64,000 nucleotides of DNA from Apus apus (lineage: Eukaryota > Chordata > Aves > Apodiformes > Apodidae): the NCBI RefSeq assembly GCF_020740795.1, contig NC_067286.1, positions 32,016,003 to 32,080,002 of the forward strand. Reading direction: 5' to 3'. Shown here piece by piece: positions 12,801 through 25,907 of the stretch. Positions within the stretch are counted from its first letter, which is position 1. Every line of letters starts with the position of its first letter. Position numbers and translations under genes: made by a program. A model generated the notes under the pieces. The model worked only from the letters and a program-made list of their open reading frames with translations, was not told the origin of the DNA and did not search any database.

Positions 12801-15699
12801 TCAGGCTGCATGCTGGAGTACAGAACTGTGAGGAGCTACAGGACAGCAGTAATGCTGACAGTCTTCTATTTTCCCATGCTTTAACAGGATGCCATGCACA
12901 CATTGGACACGTGCTCTGGCTCCATACATGCCACCCTGACAAGGAGTTGCCTGCGTGCTCTCCCTGCCAGCCCACAGGCAGCACTGCAGGCAGGCAGACC
13001 TCCCTCACCCTGCTGCCTGTGCTCCTGGGCAGCTGCAAGGGCAGAAGTGCGTTGCTGGAGCATTTTGAAGCCATGCAGGACCAGGGAGGAGAGTGCAGGA
13101 CCCATGAAGCAGGAACTTTTGGGTCGCGTGTTAGTGCTAGAAACCTGCCAGAAGTGGGACAAATGCAGGAGTGCAATTAGCAAACCGTATTCTCTGGCTG
13201 TTTCAAGGGAGCGTGTGTTCCCCCTGCCCAGCTGTGCTGGGGTGGAGGTGAATTTCCAGTGCAGCGGGAGCACTAACAAGTTAATGTTTAACATTATTAT
13301 TACCTCATCTTCCAGAGGCTCCTTCTAAACATAACAATTGACGACAGGCTCCTGATAGTTTGGAGAAGACCGACCTCAGCCCTAAGACTATGATGAATAT
13401 GATTTCCCTTCCCCCTCTGTTTTGATTTTCTGCTCTGTTACTCCAGAGCATTGGCTGGCCATGACCCCTGGCTGCTTTTTCTGTAATTACCAGCTCCTGC
13501 CAGATTTACTGTGGAAGTTAATGTCTGTTCCAGCCAAGTCAGCCCCACTGTTATATTGTACGAGACAGTAACCCCTTCAGTACAGGCAGAGCTTTAGTGA
13601 AACAAAACAAAGAGTCAGGGAAGAGGCTTCTCAAGACCCTGGGGAAAGTCTCACGTGCCTGACGGGGGTGCCACGTTAACACTAGGGCTTTCATTATGCA
13701 GAGGCAGGCCACAAAATCTTCCTCAGGGTCTTTCAAACCCTCCAGAGCCCATGGGTGCTTGGTGAGGGAAGAGCAAGAAAGCAGCTTTTACAAGAGCTCT
13801 GACAAGCTCCCAGGCTCTCTTCTCAGTCCACTGTGCTCCTCTGGGTCTTTTCTTCAGAGCCTGTGCACAGTCTGGTGGGACTTTCTTTCTTAAATTAACA
13901 TTCTACACAGTTACTCTTAAAATGGGAAGGATTTTTTTCAGATGTTTTTTGCAAGCAATTTTATACATGCTTAAGTGAAGCTAGCTAACAGGGGCAAGAT
14001 CCAGACTCAGATGGCTATCCAGTAGAGGCACATGTCTCAGCTTTGGTCCAGCCACCAGAAACACCTCATCTTGCATCCACACATTCTGCCCAGCTGATCA
14101 GAGCAGTTCCTGGGCTGCACTCCTTACAACAGTTCGCAAGTACGAGAGTATTTTGAGGATCTGTAGAAGAAACATAACTGAAACACAATCAAGGGCTAAA
14201 CGCAGTTAAAATAAAGGCCAGATTCTGATGCAAATTATATTCGGCTATGTCTGGAATAATTAAATTTAAGCCATTGGAGCTGTGGGGTGCAAGTTCTGTG
14301 CCATGTGGTCATGGGCAAACTAGATGAGTAGCCTTAGTGTGGTGTCTGCCACATGAGCAGAAGTGGCCACAACACCAATGTCAGAAACCTCTGCTGTAGA
14401 CACAGATGGGAGATAATTGTGAGGAATGAAAGGGATCATGCAAGTACCAACCTGTTAATGTGACCTATTACTATGGATGGGATGACACTAAGCATAGACC
14501 AAGCAGTCTTGGGTAACACATTTGCAGCAAATTCTCATCCAGGCTCCCATGTTTCTGTTCAAGATTTAGCAGACAGATGCAGAGTAAGTGCATGGTGGAA
14601 GTAAGTCTGGTGCTTCCAGGAAGTATCATTAGTTGTGCTGCATGTGCAGTAATTCTTTGCATTAAAGATCAATATTTAGATACACTGGGCAGTAGCAGTA
14701 TACATGCAGTAGGTCTGTGCATCAGACTTACTTCATCTGGCTGGTTTAGCACAGTGCATGTGCACAACAGCATGAGTTGGGGTGCTGCCTGTCCCAGATA
14801 CTCTGAGGTGACACTTGGCACCAGTATGAGACTCCCAGGTGAGCTGCAATGTAGCAAGGGGCTTTTGAGCTGATGGGCCAAGCAGATAATTAGAAAGCCA
14901 TGAGAAATCTATAAAGCTTATACAAAACCCCCTCAAAAATCTAGAAAGATCAAACTGGAGATGCTTATGCATGGCAAAAGAGGACATATCTGAAAATGCA
15001 GATGTATGGGCAGCCCTAGTCTTCACCACAATTTGAATCTGTAATTCATGACAGATACCCCACTCTTGAGGAAAAACCAGCACTCTCCTCTTCACCAAGG
15101 CCATCAGAGCCAACATTTGGGTTTATGGGGCTGCAAGTAGGACCAGGAACCAGAGTCCCTTGGAAGCGGAGGCTCTGTTGTTATTCCCACTGTGGAAGCT
15201 GAGACTGGAGACATGCCAGGACAGCAGGACTGGAAGTAGCAGTTTGACATGTGGGGATTCATGCATAACCAGTTTTTGGGTAGAAGACTTTTGGACCAGC
15301 CAGCAACATCTCAGGCATCAAGAACCACTGGCTTTCTGCATCTGAGCTTGACCGGAGGTCACCCGCACCAGTGTCCCCATGGGTGGGTCAGCGTGGGTCC
15401 TGGGCTCTCCTGGGCTGTGTGCCATTCTGCACTGATAGGGAACGAGAAGGTCTCTGCCCTGGTAATGCTGGCAGCAGGTTGTGAAATACAAACAAGAGTA
15501 AACACAGAGTATGCCATCAGAAGGAAGGGCAGATGAAGAGCTGAAGTCACCTTCAATACTCTGGGCACCAATTCTGGATCAAACCCAGGAGGGAGCTCAC
15601 CTGCCAGCACCTCTAAACCCCGGGCTGGGTGAGGACAGCAAAGGGGACCCTGCACGGGCCTCTCAGTGATGAGGCAGACCTCTCAAATCTTTTCTAGCG
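6831..15699. other. Intergenic, no gene recognised
   Basis: Moderate-GC unique sequence. Frames up to about 150 codons occur on both strands at once (12.72-13.33 kb, 6.87-7.34 kb), which argues against coding. One T-rich tract at 8898-8930. Confidence 0.7.
8898..8930. repeat. T-rich (TTTTTTC) tract
   Basis: 33 bases of T with interspersed C. Confidence 0.9.
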
Positions 15700-16060
15700 T
15701 GTGAGACAACTCAGTGGCCTGTCACGCGATGGGGGGACGTGTCTGGCAGGCTGGCCCTGCGAGATGCAGGGGTTGTGGCAGGAGGCCATGGCGGCCTGGC
15801 CGCCCGCCAGCCCGCGAGGTTCGCCTCCTCCAGCAACCTGCCAATCTGCCGCCCCTGGACGTGCCGTCGGGGAGCGGGAGAGCAGCCTGGCCGTGCGCTG
15901 CGCTCAGGCGTGAGGTATTTATTATCCCAGCAGCAGGGAGGCGTGAGGTGGGAGTCAGATCCGTGAGGAACACTGGGGCTGGCTCTGCCCTCAGCACAGG
16001 GGACCTCTGAGCTGGGGGCAGGAGGGAGCCGTGGGATCCATGGCACTCAGGACGGAGATC
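15700..16060. promoter_or_regulatory. Orphan CpG-rich patch in the intergenic region
   Basis: A dense run of CpGs (roughly twenty in 250 bp, 15720-15970) stands out from CpG-poor flanks, with several short overlapping open frames on both strands. No recognisable exon is attached. It could be an unannotated promoter, an enhancer or a GC-rich repeat remnant. Confidence 0.55.
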
Positions 16061-17750
16061 TCCATCTTCTCGAGGTGCACCAAGGTCCCGCAGGCTTTGA
16101 AAGTTGGCCAAAAAAAACCCCCGCCAGCATGGGGTGGGAGCACTGCCCTCTCCCTTTACCACTTAGGTGACATTCTCCACCCAGTTCCCAGGAGATCTCT
16201 CCATGGCTCCTGCTCTCCTCCCTGAGGCTGGCGAGGTCTGACTGCAAGATGCCACACAGAGCATGCTGGGCACACTCAGGCACCCTTGCCTGCCCTCTGG
16301 GTGCCACCACAGGTCTTTGGCAGCACCCCAGGCTGCCACTCTGGGAGGCTGTGGCAGGTGTGAAGAGATGCTGAAGAGTGTCCCAGGGTGAATCGTGAAT
16401 GGGGTCATGCCCGTCCTCACCTTCCCATGCATGCAGAAGTCCTGCAGAAATGCTATTGCATAGGCCAAGTGGTTTTAAGGCCCACATGTGAAACACCCCA
16501 TGGGGTGTAAAGGACGGCCATTGCAGGGCAGACTGCTGGCCCGGAGAGCTGGGTGCCTGCCTCTGGCCTTGGCTCACACCCACACTGCAGAGAGAGGGGA
16601 AAATCTCCTTCTGGCACCAGGGCAGTGACCCAGCACTGGAGTCTATGGGCAGGGAGCTCCCATCACACACCCCAGGGTGTCATCCACCTCCCAGGGACAC
16701 AAGGCTGTGTGTCCACCCTTCATCCCCTCTCCCTTCAGTACAGGGTAGGTTTCTGGATATGTGGGAAGCCACGGAGTATTTTCGTGTTAGGAATCATACA
16801 GAATGGATAAAAATGTGTTACAGGCCACTTGCAGCAGCTTTATTTTACTGAAGGAGAGTTTAAAACAGTTTTGAACAGTTCCAGCCTGGCATCATTTATG
16901 GTACTCAAATAAATTCAAACCTTCAGTTTCACGACACTAAAAGAGTTGGACTAGTGAAAAATGAGACTTAGGCTTTCAAAATTTTTATATTGCTCACTGA
17001 TTGTTTTTGAAAAGGCATTTTAAACCTATATTGAAAAATGAAATATATTGTCAGCAGCTTCTTAAGTGTCTTCAGGTGCAAGTAGATGTGATGGGAAGCC
17101 CTCAAACGAGCCCTCCCACAAGGAGTGGGAGTTAGCCCTGTCAGCCCCATTTACAATGCAAACTGGGATTTGCTGTGGAATTTGTTGTGTTTGACTGCAG
17201 TTTACTTTTGGTTTTGGGGTGGATATGTGTTGTGTTTAGGTAACTATTTCAATAGTTATAGCCTGGGAGAAGAGCTTTTGGTGGCTGTAAATCAGATGGT
17301 AAGGTTGTGGAATTTGTCAGTTTGAAAACTGAAGGATTACACCTATATTGGTGTGTTGATCAACAATTACCTATACACACACTGTTTATTGTTGGCTATT
17401 ACAGGTACTGGAAAGCCTTTGTAGTGAAGTGCTCCCTATTGTAAACACCCTCAGCTATCTGGTCATCAAGCTGTGGGCTTTTTCTGGCAGGGATAGAGGT
17501 AACAGAACAAAAGCTTGGTCAGAGGTAGGGGGGCTTGAAGCTTATGAAGTGAGTTTTGATTCATTCCCAAGCTCAGACGTTTCGTTGGGAAATGTATTCT
17601 CTTCAGGTCTCACTGCGACTCTATAAACAGAGGCAGCGACTTGCATTTGGAGGCACTAAAAGTGATTTAAATGAATCAGCTTGGGATTTTTGCCAAGCAG
17701 CACCTCCTTCTGTTTGCTGTGGGGGCTTTTCTGCCCTCCCCCTTGCTGGT

Positions 17751-17823
17751 GGGTTGGTTGTTGGTTTGTTTTTGGGTTTTTTTTGTGTTGTTTTTTTTTT
17801 TTTTTTTTTTTGTTATTTTTTTT
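17751..17823. repeat. G/T-rich tract with long poly-T
   Basis: GGTTGGTTG and GGTTTG words lead into more than 20 consecutive T, then more T runs. Low complexity. Confidence 0.9.
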
Positions 17824-20800
17824 GGCCTTCCATGCAAAATTTTTTTGAGACTATCCTTTGAGACAGGCTCTTTTGCCTAAAAGAAGAAGAAAAAAACAGT
17901 TTGCTTCTCCAGATGGACAGCTGCTCCCTGCTCCTTTTGATGTTGCTTTTATCTGCCAGGCCAGTGCTCTCTCACCCTCTCCCCTCCCCCGGAGGCAGTT
18001 TCCATGGGGGTCTCAGGGGAGCTTTGTCTCTCACATGTGTTTAAAGAGAAATGTGGAGCTGACACAAAGGCTCCACGGCTCGACCTTTCGCCCTCCGGAG
18101 TTATGAGGGCCATAAAGCTTGAGTCCCTGGTAACAGCGCTGATGACCAGGGCAGTTCTGGACACAGACAGAGCTTTTTTGGCAGAAAATTGTTTAACTAA
18201 AAATAGTTCTAGGGAGGAAAATAAAAGGTTGTGCAAACTAAGCAATGTCTTGCCTTATTTGGTGTTACTGGTAGTAGTATAAATGTCTACAGTATGGCCA
18301 GAGACAAATGGCTTCATTGCATTTGAAATGCATCAGGCACAGATAAAAAGTGACACACACTGAGGTGTAGGGGATCAAGCAGGTGACTGCTGGTCTGCAG
18401 ATGCAAAGGATGAAGGCTGCTGTGCTGTGCAGCACCTGACCTCCTGGCACAGCTCAGCAGTGGCTTGGGGTGAGGCACAACTTACAGGCATTGAGGCTTT
18501 CCCTAACAGGGAATGGGAAAGCTGCTTCTCCTTGCTGGAGAGGAGGAATCTCAGTGTCCAGCAGAGGCCTGAGGAGCCACTAAGCCCGCCACCAAGCAAC
18601 AGTTAGCATCAAGTCTCACAGAAGTATTCAAGTGCCTTAGCTCCAAAGCAGAGGAAGGGATTGCTGTTCCCTTACCACTCACATGAGGCTCTCCTTGAGC
18701 TAGGTGTCTAATCTGCCATCTCCCACCATTACTTGAGTCATTAGTAGGGCATTCTTTCTCTCTTTTTTTAATATATATTCAGCCTGGCTAGCAAAAGATG
18801 TTGGATCCAGGTGCTCACAATTGAGGCAAAACGTTCACTAGCATTTGCTTTCCTGCTGAGGCACTTGCCTTCTGCCTAAAATGGCCCAGACATAGACTAA
18901 AGGGGGAGAAAACCCCGCTGAGTCTCTTGCCTTCTGCAGAGGGTGTTTATTTGTGGGAGAGCTGCAAGAGTGTTGAGTCTCTATGCATAAGTTAAAACAA
19001 GTGGAAGAGCTTCCACAGACCAGTGAGTTGTCTGGGACATCTGTTAGCCTCATGATGAAGCTGCTCTCCTCAGAGGTGTCAGATACCAGAACAGAAATTC
19101 AGAGGTGGATTCTTTATTCCCTTAAGGGAAGCTCTAATGTTTGAGTGCTGGATGAGATAAAGGGCAGGTAGCCATGAAGCTTTGTCCCTCAGTTTTCTCT
19201 CCCTCAAGTTAAATATGCTGCAATGTGGCCTGATCATTCAGACAGTGTAGGAGGTGGGGGGAGATGAGCAGAGGTTTGACTGTGTGTATGAAGACACCAG
19301 ACAGGAGTTTCAAAATCTTTATATCATCTAAATATTGTGCGAAAATGCCTTAGTCTCTGTGGGAGCAGGTTGTTTAGGAGCAGGAGCCACCTGTTATATA
19401 TGTATGTGTGGGTATATCAGCTCAATGGGGTTCTTATCAAGGCTTAGGGCTATGGCAGTAATAAGATATTTCCCAGGAATCTTTCCTTAAACTTTTGCTC
19501 TTCTAAACCAGATAAAGTGAGGGTCACTTGCTGTGCAACAGAGGGATAGGCTTTTCCTACTCACAAAAAAATTCAGAAGACTTTTATTTTAGGTTAATTA
19601 AAACAAAGCCAAGTAGCAGGGGGGAGGGGAGAAATCAAGCCTCTGAAAGAGAAAAACCTCAGTGATTTATGTGGAGACATTTTGTGTTTTTAACCTAAAT
19701 ACAGCTACTGTTAAAGCAGACAGGGAGAATTTTTACACCAAAAGGTACACACAGAAAACACAGCTAGCATCTTTTTCCACTTACATGATCTCTCACCCTG
19801 GTAGTCTTTTTGCTTGAAATGAGTAAAATCCCTGTGCAGCCATGCACCAACAACCACATGCAGTAATTCTTCGTGTAGCTATGTTTGTCTGCCTGTCTTG
19901 CATGATGAGGTGCACACATGCACTCTCATTTTCTTCCTATAAATCTCCTTTTCTTTTCAGAAAGTTGTAAACCTAAAGATAACAGCACACACTCTCTTAG
20001 AAGTGAGGTTGACACTGAAATCCTTTGCTTAAAAATGTTGCTTGGAGGAGAAAAATCTCCATCAGCCCAAAAGCAGCAGATTTGGCTTATGTGCCAATTG
20101 TCACTCTCCCACCACCCCATGGGGAACATGCTGGGGGAAGGAATGGTGCAAAAAAAGGAGTGCAAAGGGCAAGCAGTCCTTTGGCTCTGGCGATCCTTCT
20201 GTGGTATATGAGCCCTAAGGGGATCACATGATGGGAATAGACTAAAGCAACCATCTAGCTTGTCTAAATCACATCACCTTGTAGAATCAGCGAACACAAT
20301 CTCTTCCCTCCCATATATCACCCTCACACCAGACAGATCTTGAATGCAGAGGAGAATTGAGCACTTCTGCTTCAGAGCATGCATCTGTGGTTATTAACAG
20401 ATGATCCTAATCACTGCTCCTGGAGCCCAGGGCTAGCTGATAACTCTTCTGACTACTGACCCCCATAATCTTCTCATTCCTGAGAAGCATCAGATATTGC
20501 AAATGATGGGTTTTAGCAATTGGGACAAAAATAGTCCTACTTTTGCTCAAGGAATTCAGATAGCAAACTAAGGGAGCAGCAGAGTGGCTGAACAGCCGAG
20601 TTACAAGGCTGGGAAAGATCTGCATCGTGTATTTGGCTCTGCCACAGGCTTGCTTTTGGTGACCTTAGGAAAATTAGTTGAGGTCTCACAGCCTCATTTT
20701 CTTCCTCTGGAAAAATCAGGATAATAATATACAGGAACTTCAGAATGGCATTGTGGGGATACATCATTGACTAGTATTTATAATATATATAGAATTTTCC

Positions 20801-23800
20801 AGAGTAAGATGGGATATAATATCAACAACTGAGAAACACACTTTGCTGAAACTGCTTCTTTCGTCAGAGAGTGGTTTCAGGGCTTCTGCAGCAGCCCTTG
20901 AGGCTGCATTACCACTGAAGGGTAGCCTCACCAACTCTCCATTTACACTTTAAAACCTCTACACAAGCAGCAGCAGAGTCACAGATGCAGCTGCAAGAAA
21001 CCACACACCACAGTTGTGCAGGTGCATATGGGCCCCAGTGGGAAAGAATATTAACTGTTTCCTGGTAATAGGGACACAGAGGTCCTTCATGTGGATAAAA
21101 TAATCCCAGCACAGTTCCAGGACACAGCCTGTGTGGGAAGCTACTGTCCAAATGAACACACAACTGTGCTTAAGAGATGTTAACTTAAATGGCTACAGAC
21201 TAAACATTATGGATCTTCTTTCAAATTAAACTAAGTTTGTGCATTCTGTACCCCATATTTTCAATGCAGCAGAGAAAGCTTTCACCCCAAGACTTCCATT
21301 AGTGTTAGTTTAAAGCATTGTGTCTGGAAGGCATAGCTGATATTTACCCCAGTGTTTCAAGACCAGATCAATTTTTTTTTAATAAGCTAATCATGTCTCC
21401 TTGACAAAAAGTTGCAGCAAGATCACTCTTTGTACCCATAAGGTACCTGGGAATTAGAATAATAATTAATAATCATTAAGAATTTACCCTTTTTTACAAG
21501 AGTTTTATCTTCTTGGAAGAAAATGGTCTTTTTTAATTCTTTGAATATATTCTTAAATTACAATTAGTGCCTGAAATGGAAACATCATTATTATTTGCAA
21601 AAGTAGCACAGCATACTTGCCTTCTCTGAAAAGATTCAAGTAAGAATCAGGCCTCCAGTACGAATGTATACGTACACTACATTTAAAAATAATTTTCTAT
21701 GAAATTGCTTCCAGTTATCTGATTTGCAAGAATAGTAAGATGCAAATCCAAGCAAAGTAGGGTGTTTGGTTTTTTTACACTTAATACCTGTGAGCTGAAG
21801 GTGCTGCAGGAGATAATAATGTTCTGCTGAAAACACAGCAACGCTTCAATAAATGTTGACGATGAAAATGCATCAAAACAACATGTGACATTGCAATCCA
21901 CCCACACATCATCATGCATCACACCAAAAATGTTACAATGTGCTGAAGGTTAAGGTTTGCTTCTAAAATCACAAAGCTGGCAGTTCTAGTTGCAATGCTC
22001 AGAATAAACCATGCTTTCTAATTTCATGTCCTTGTCTGGTTTCAGTTGTACTCAGGATCTTTTTTGCTTGTGATGGTGGGATATTCCCTAAGCATTTAAA
22101 AACGGGATTCAGAAAAATACTTGGCCATCCAAGTTTCCGCTCTTACAGAGCCCTACCTCAACAGTAGAGGTTGTAAAACTAGGCAGCAAATATGGTGAAG
22201 AAGTCTGGAATCAAATTTCCATGCCTTCTTGCTTTCAAGTGGAACAGAAAGTAGCCTCTGTCATTCAGTTCTACTTGAAATATAACTTCTGGAGGTTTTC
22301 CAAATGACTTTGCACTTACAAATATTTGAAAGCTTAGATTTAGCACAAGTTTCAGCAATGGTTTAGGGTGGTAGTTAGTTGGAATGATGGCAGAAGTGGA
22401 ATTTTATCTTTCCCCTAGGTCATCATACAACAGTAATGAATTATTTTATTTTTTTATGTTTGCCTTGTTGTCCGTTTGATAAATAAGACAGCATATTCAA
22501 ATGGAGCTAAAGGAAAGATGAAAAATGTTAGGAAAAGTTGCTTGAATGGCTCAGGCTAAACCTAAAGAAGGCCTGCCTGTATTTAGGTTGGGGACTGGAT
22601 GGAGTTTTGGTTCTTATATCCTAAATTTTAACTTTGATAACCTCAGCTACTGCTTAACTCTGCAAACACGTATTTTCAACAGGTGCTTCAACCCTTAACA
22701 TAAAAAAAATCCTATTTAAGCACTCTTAAAGTTCTGTATCTACACATGCTTACTAGCACTCCAGTGTGCATAGGTCAGATAAGTGCAATTTCGACCCCAC
22801 ATCGAAGGTCAATGGATACCCAGACACCAACATTTCTTCTCTCCATCCTTACCTCCTTTTCCCTGTTGGGCTGGAAGATGATGTCTGCTGCTTTTTTCTT
22901 TTTTCCCCTTGAGACAACAGGCATGATGGTGATGATCCTATGTTTTCACAAAAGAACTTGGCAGTTGCAGCAGTCTTCCCAGGATAGACATTAGATGCCG
23001 CAAAGTGACAGCTTTAAACATGGTTAAAAGTCCGTTAAGACTTCTTCCATCCTAATCAAGAGGAGTGCTGTCCTGCTCTCACTTCATATTCTCAAGGTAC
23101 TGGGGAAATGCATGTAATTCCCTTCTGAAGGGCTTGAAATTCACATTTCCCACCTTCCTAAAAGCGTTACAATGATCAGAGGAGAGAGTGAGGTTGGACA
23201 TTTCTCCTCTTCTAGGTCTTCCAGCAGGGAAGGGAAAGAAAATTGGATTCACTGTCAGAGAGGAGAAGAGTGGTCATGGCTATGATACCTACTGGCTATG
23301 GCAGTCACCTAGCCACAGCTTTGGCTTTCTCACCATGCCTCAGGATTGCATGAAGTACCTAAATGGCCCTGAGATGAGCATGCAGAGCCCAGGATGTCCC
23401 TTACCACCTGAGTGCAAACTAAACCGAGTTACCTACTTTCCTTCTGGTCCAATTAATTTCTAATTCTTCCTAAAGTTGTCTTTCCAACAAGAGAGCTTGG
23501 GAGTACCCCCAGACCTCTTGCCTAGAGGCCAGAGTACTCTAGGCAGGTGTGGCTTTATGGGGGAAAGACAGGAAGGAAAGGGCAATAGCAGGGCTTCACT
23601 GCATTTCATACTTTTGGCCAGTTGCACCTGCTAAGATATCACACAGCCATGAATCACATTATGTGACAGTGGCCATGCAACTACGCTACCTATTTCCCTC
23701 TGGACTTAGATCAGAGCTGTGTCTGTCCCTGCCTCCTAGGAGGTTAGAACCTCCTCAGGGTCCTGGCTTCTGCTCCACAGGGCTGAAAATTCAGTATCGC

Positions 23801-25891
23801 AAAACCTGGCCCTGCAGTGACAAAGTTGCTATTTTGGACCCAGCAAGTGTAGTGTGGGAGTGAAACCAAATTATATTTTGATACCATTTAGTCCTCGGTC
23901 TTTTAGGTGATACTGCCAGTAATAACTGGCAGGTATGGGCATTTGGTTCTGGCAGTGATATTTTGTTATGGGAACTCCCACCCACTGCCCACAGAACTGA
24001 GTCTGCAGGTGTCATGTCACAAAGGAAAATGGGCAGTTTCTCAGTAGTAAGAGCTTTGGATTGCTTTTGTGCACAGAAGGGTTTAAAAACAGGGAAAGGT
24101 CTTACAAACCCCATTACTGGTCAACAAAACCACCGCTCAGGTTTCTGCACCATCACTGGCACACAACTATAAAAATAAATGTGACGCAGTGCACAGTCTT
24201 CTTAGGAAGAGGACTTTGGGAACTTCCCGTACAGACATGGGCTGCATCTCTTCCCTGTACATACCACAGAGGAAATGGAAGACAAGAAACACCAAGGGTG
24301 GGAATTAAGACTGTGTTTTCATTTCCTCTTTCTTGTTTGTTACTTAGTCCTCCTCTAGTAAAAGAAAAAAAATGCAACAACAAAAAAACCCAGCTGCACC
24401 TGGGTTTTTACATAAATGTTCTCTTGCACTTCAACTTGTTCACTGAACTCCAGAAAATACGGTGCACTCTCTCTTTAAGAAAGACTGCTCCCTACCCAGC
24501 TGTTGACTTGCCTGAAGGTGAGACCTCTGTTTAAATTCATGGCTCCAGCTGTCAAAAGCAAAGAAAAGCAGCTTTTCCTTGGCGGCTCTCTGCTTTGGGT
24601 AGAATTTGACATCTTCCTCAGTCAGCAGAATTTAATCAGCATCAAGTGCCCACAGCCGCTCAGCTCCACCACCGATGGGCTGGGGCTGGGGAGCCAGACC
24701 TGCGGAAGAGAAGAGGGGGAGAGTCTGAAACACAGCAGGCACAAACAGACATAGGCACAATCGCCTGTTTCTATAAGAAATCCAAAGCTTGTCAATGTCT
24801 AGGGAGAGCCTCATTATACCCTTTGACTTAAGAATTGCTGTTATCACGCAGTAACCTTACCCGGCTTAGGCTCTGCTGTGTCCTTCTGAGCATCTGAGAG
24901 GATAAATGGAGTGAGTTATTGACAGCTGACAATGGTACTGATTTCCAAAAGAAAGCCAGTGAGATGGGCTCTAGGATATGGTTTCCCAGACTTAAGCAAA
25001 CAAGTAAAGGCAAGGGAGCAACTCTGAGATGGCTATGCCCTGTTTGCCTTCCTCATAGGGAAGAGAATGCCTCCAGTTATTTTCACATAGATCTCAACAA
25101 ACTAAATAATCCAGCTCCTGGAGCAAAACTGTTAAGCCAAGTGCCTAACCTGTGAAGCTCATCATCTGATGCATTCATGAACCTCAAATGGTCAGATCAG
25201 ATCAGCACATGGAGACACAGGTACATGCAGATACTGGCATGTGCAGGCTTGTGTATGGACCTGCCACAGCAGGAGGCCATTTGCTTTTCCCCAGTACTGT
25301 CATCTTCTTTCTGCAGCCAAGCCCCAAAATCCTGCAGAAAGCAACTCGATGAGGAGAAGTTTGCAGTCAGGAGGGGGTGGTGGAGCAGTTTCCACTGCAG
25401 GTTTCAGCCCTACCATGTGTGCTGGGGGCTGTGCTGGCTGCTTCATTGCTGGGGAGCCAGCCTGGCTGCCCCAAGACCCTCATTTCAGGGGGCTGGGCCA
25501 GTGCATGAAGGCTGCTGTTACTGCTGAAGTGTTTTCTCAAGGAGACTTTGTAATAGTTCTTACCCATTTAAAATAACCTATTCACAGTAAATATTATCTG
25601 CCTGTGTGTTTTCAACACACAAACTCCAGACCTTCCTATACATGTAGTTCAGTTCCAGCACCTGCAGCTGTTACCTATTTCCTGACAATATCATCGTGCC
25701 CATTCAGGAGAGGAAGGACATGTTGGGTTGTTGCGGTTTTTTTAGTGTTTACCTCTTCCACCTGTTTGATATTAGCCTGCATAATGGCACAGGGTTACAG
25801 CAAAGGAGGTGGCTGCTGGAAGCAAACAGGAAATGAAGCAATGCCCGAGGTGAGGGAGGACACGGGCTGCAAGGCTGTGAAGAAACTAGTC

Positions 25892-25907
25892 GGGGGGGGT
25901 GGCGGGG
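25892..25907. repeat. G-run
   Basis: Eight G, TGGC, then four more G. Low complexity; could join a G-quadruplex only with neighbouring runs. Confidence 0.85.

Noticed and set aside
12724-13328. Overlapping 137-150-codon frames on both strands
   Set aside because: Mutually overlapping frames on opposite strands, no splice logic and no recognisable domain.
24384-24409. Perfect 10-bp-arm hairpin (AAAAACCCAG/CTGGGTTTTT)
   Set aside because: One such short-loop hairpin is expected by chance in 64 kb. It resembles a bacterial terminator, but this is a vertebrate genome.
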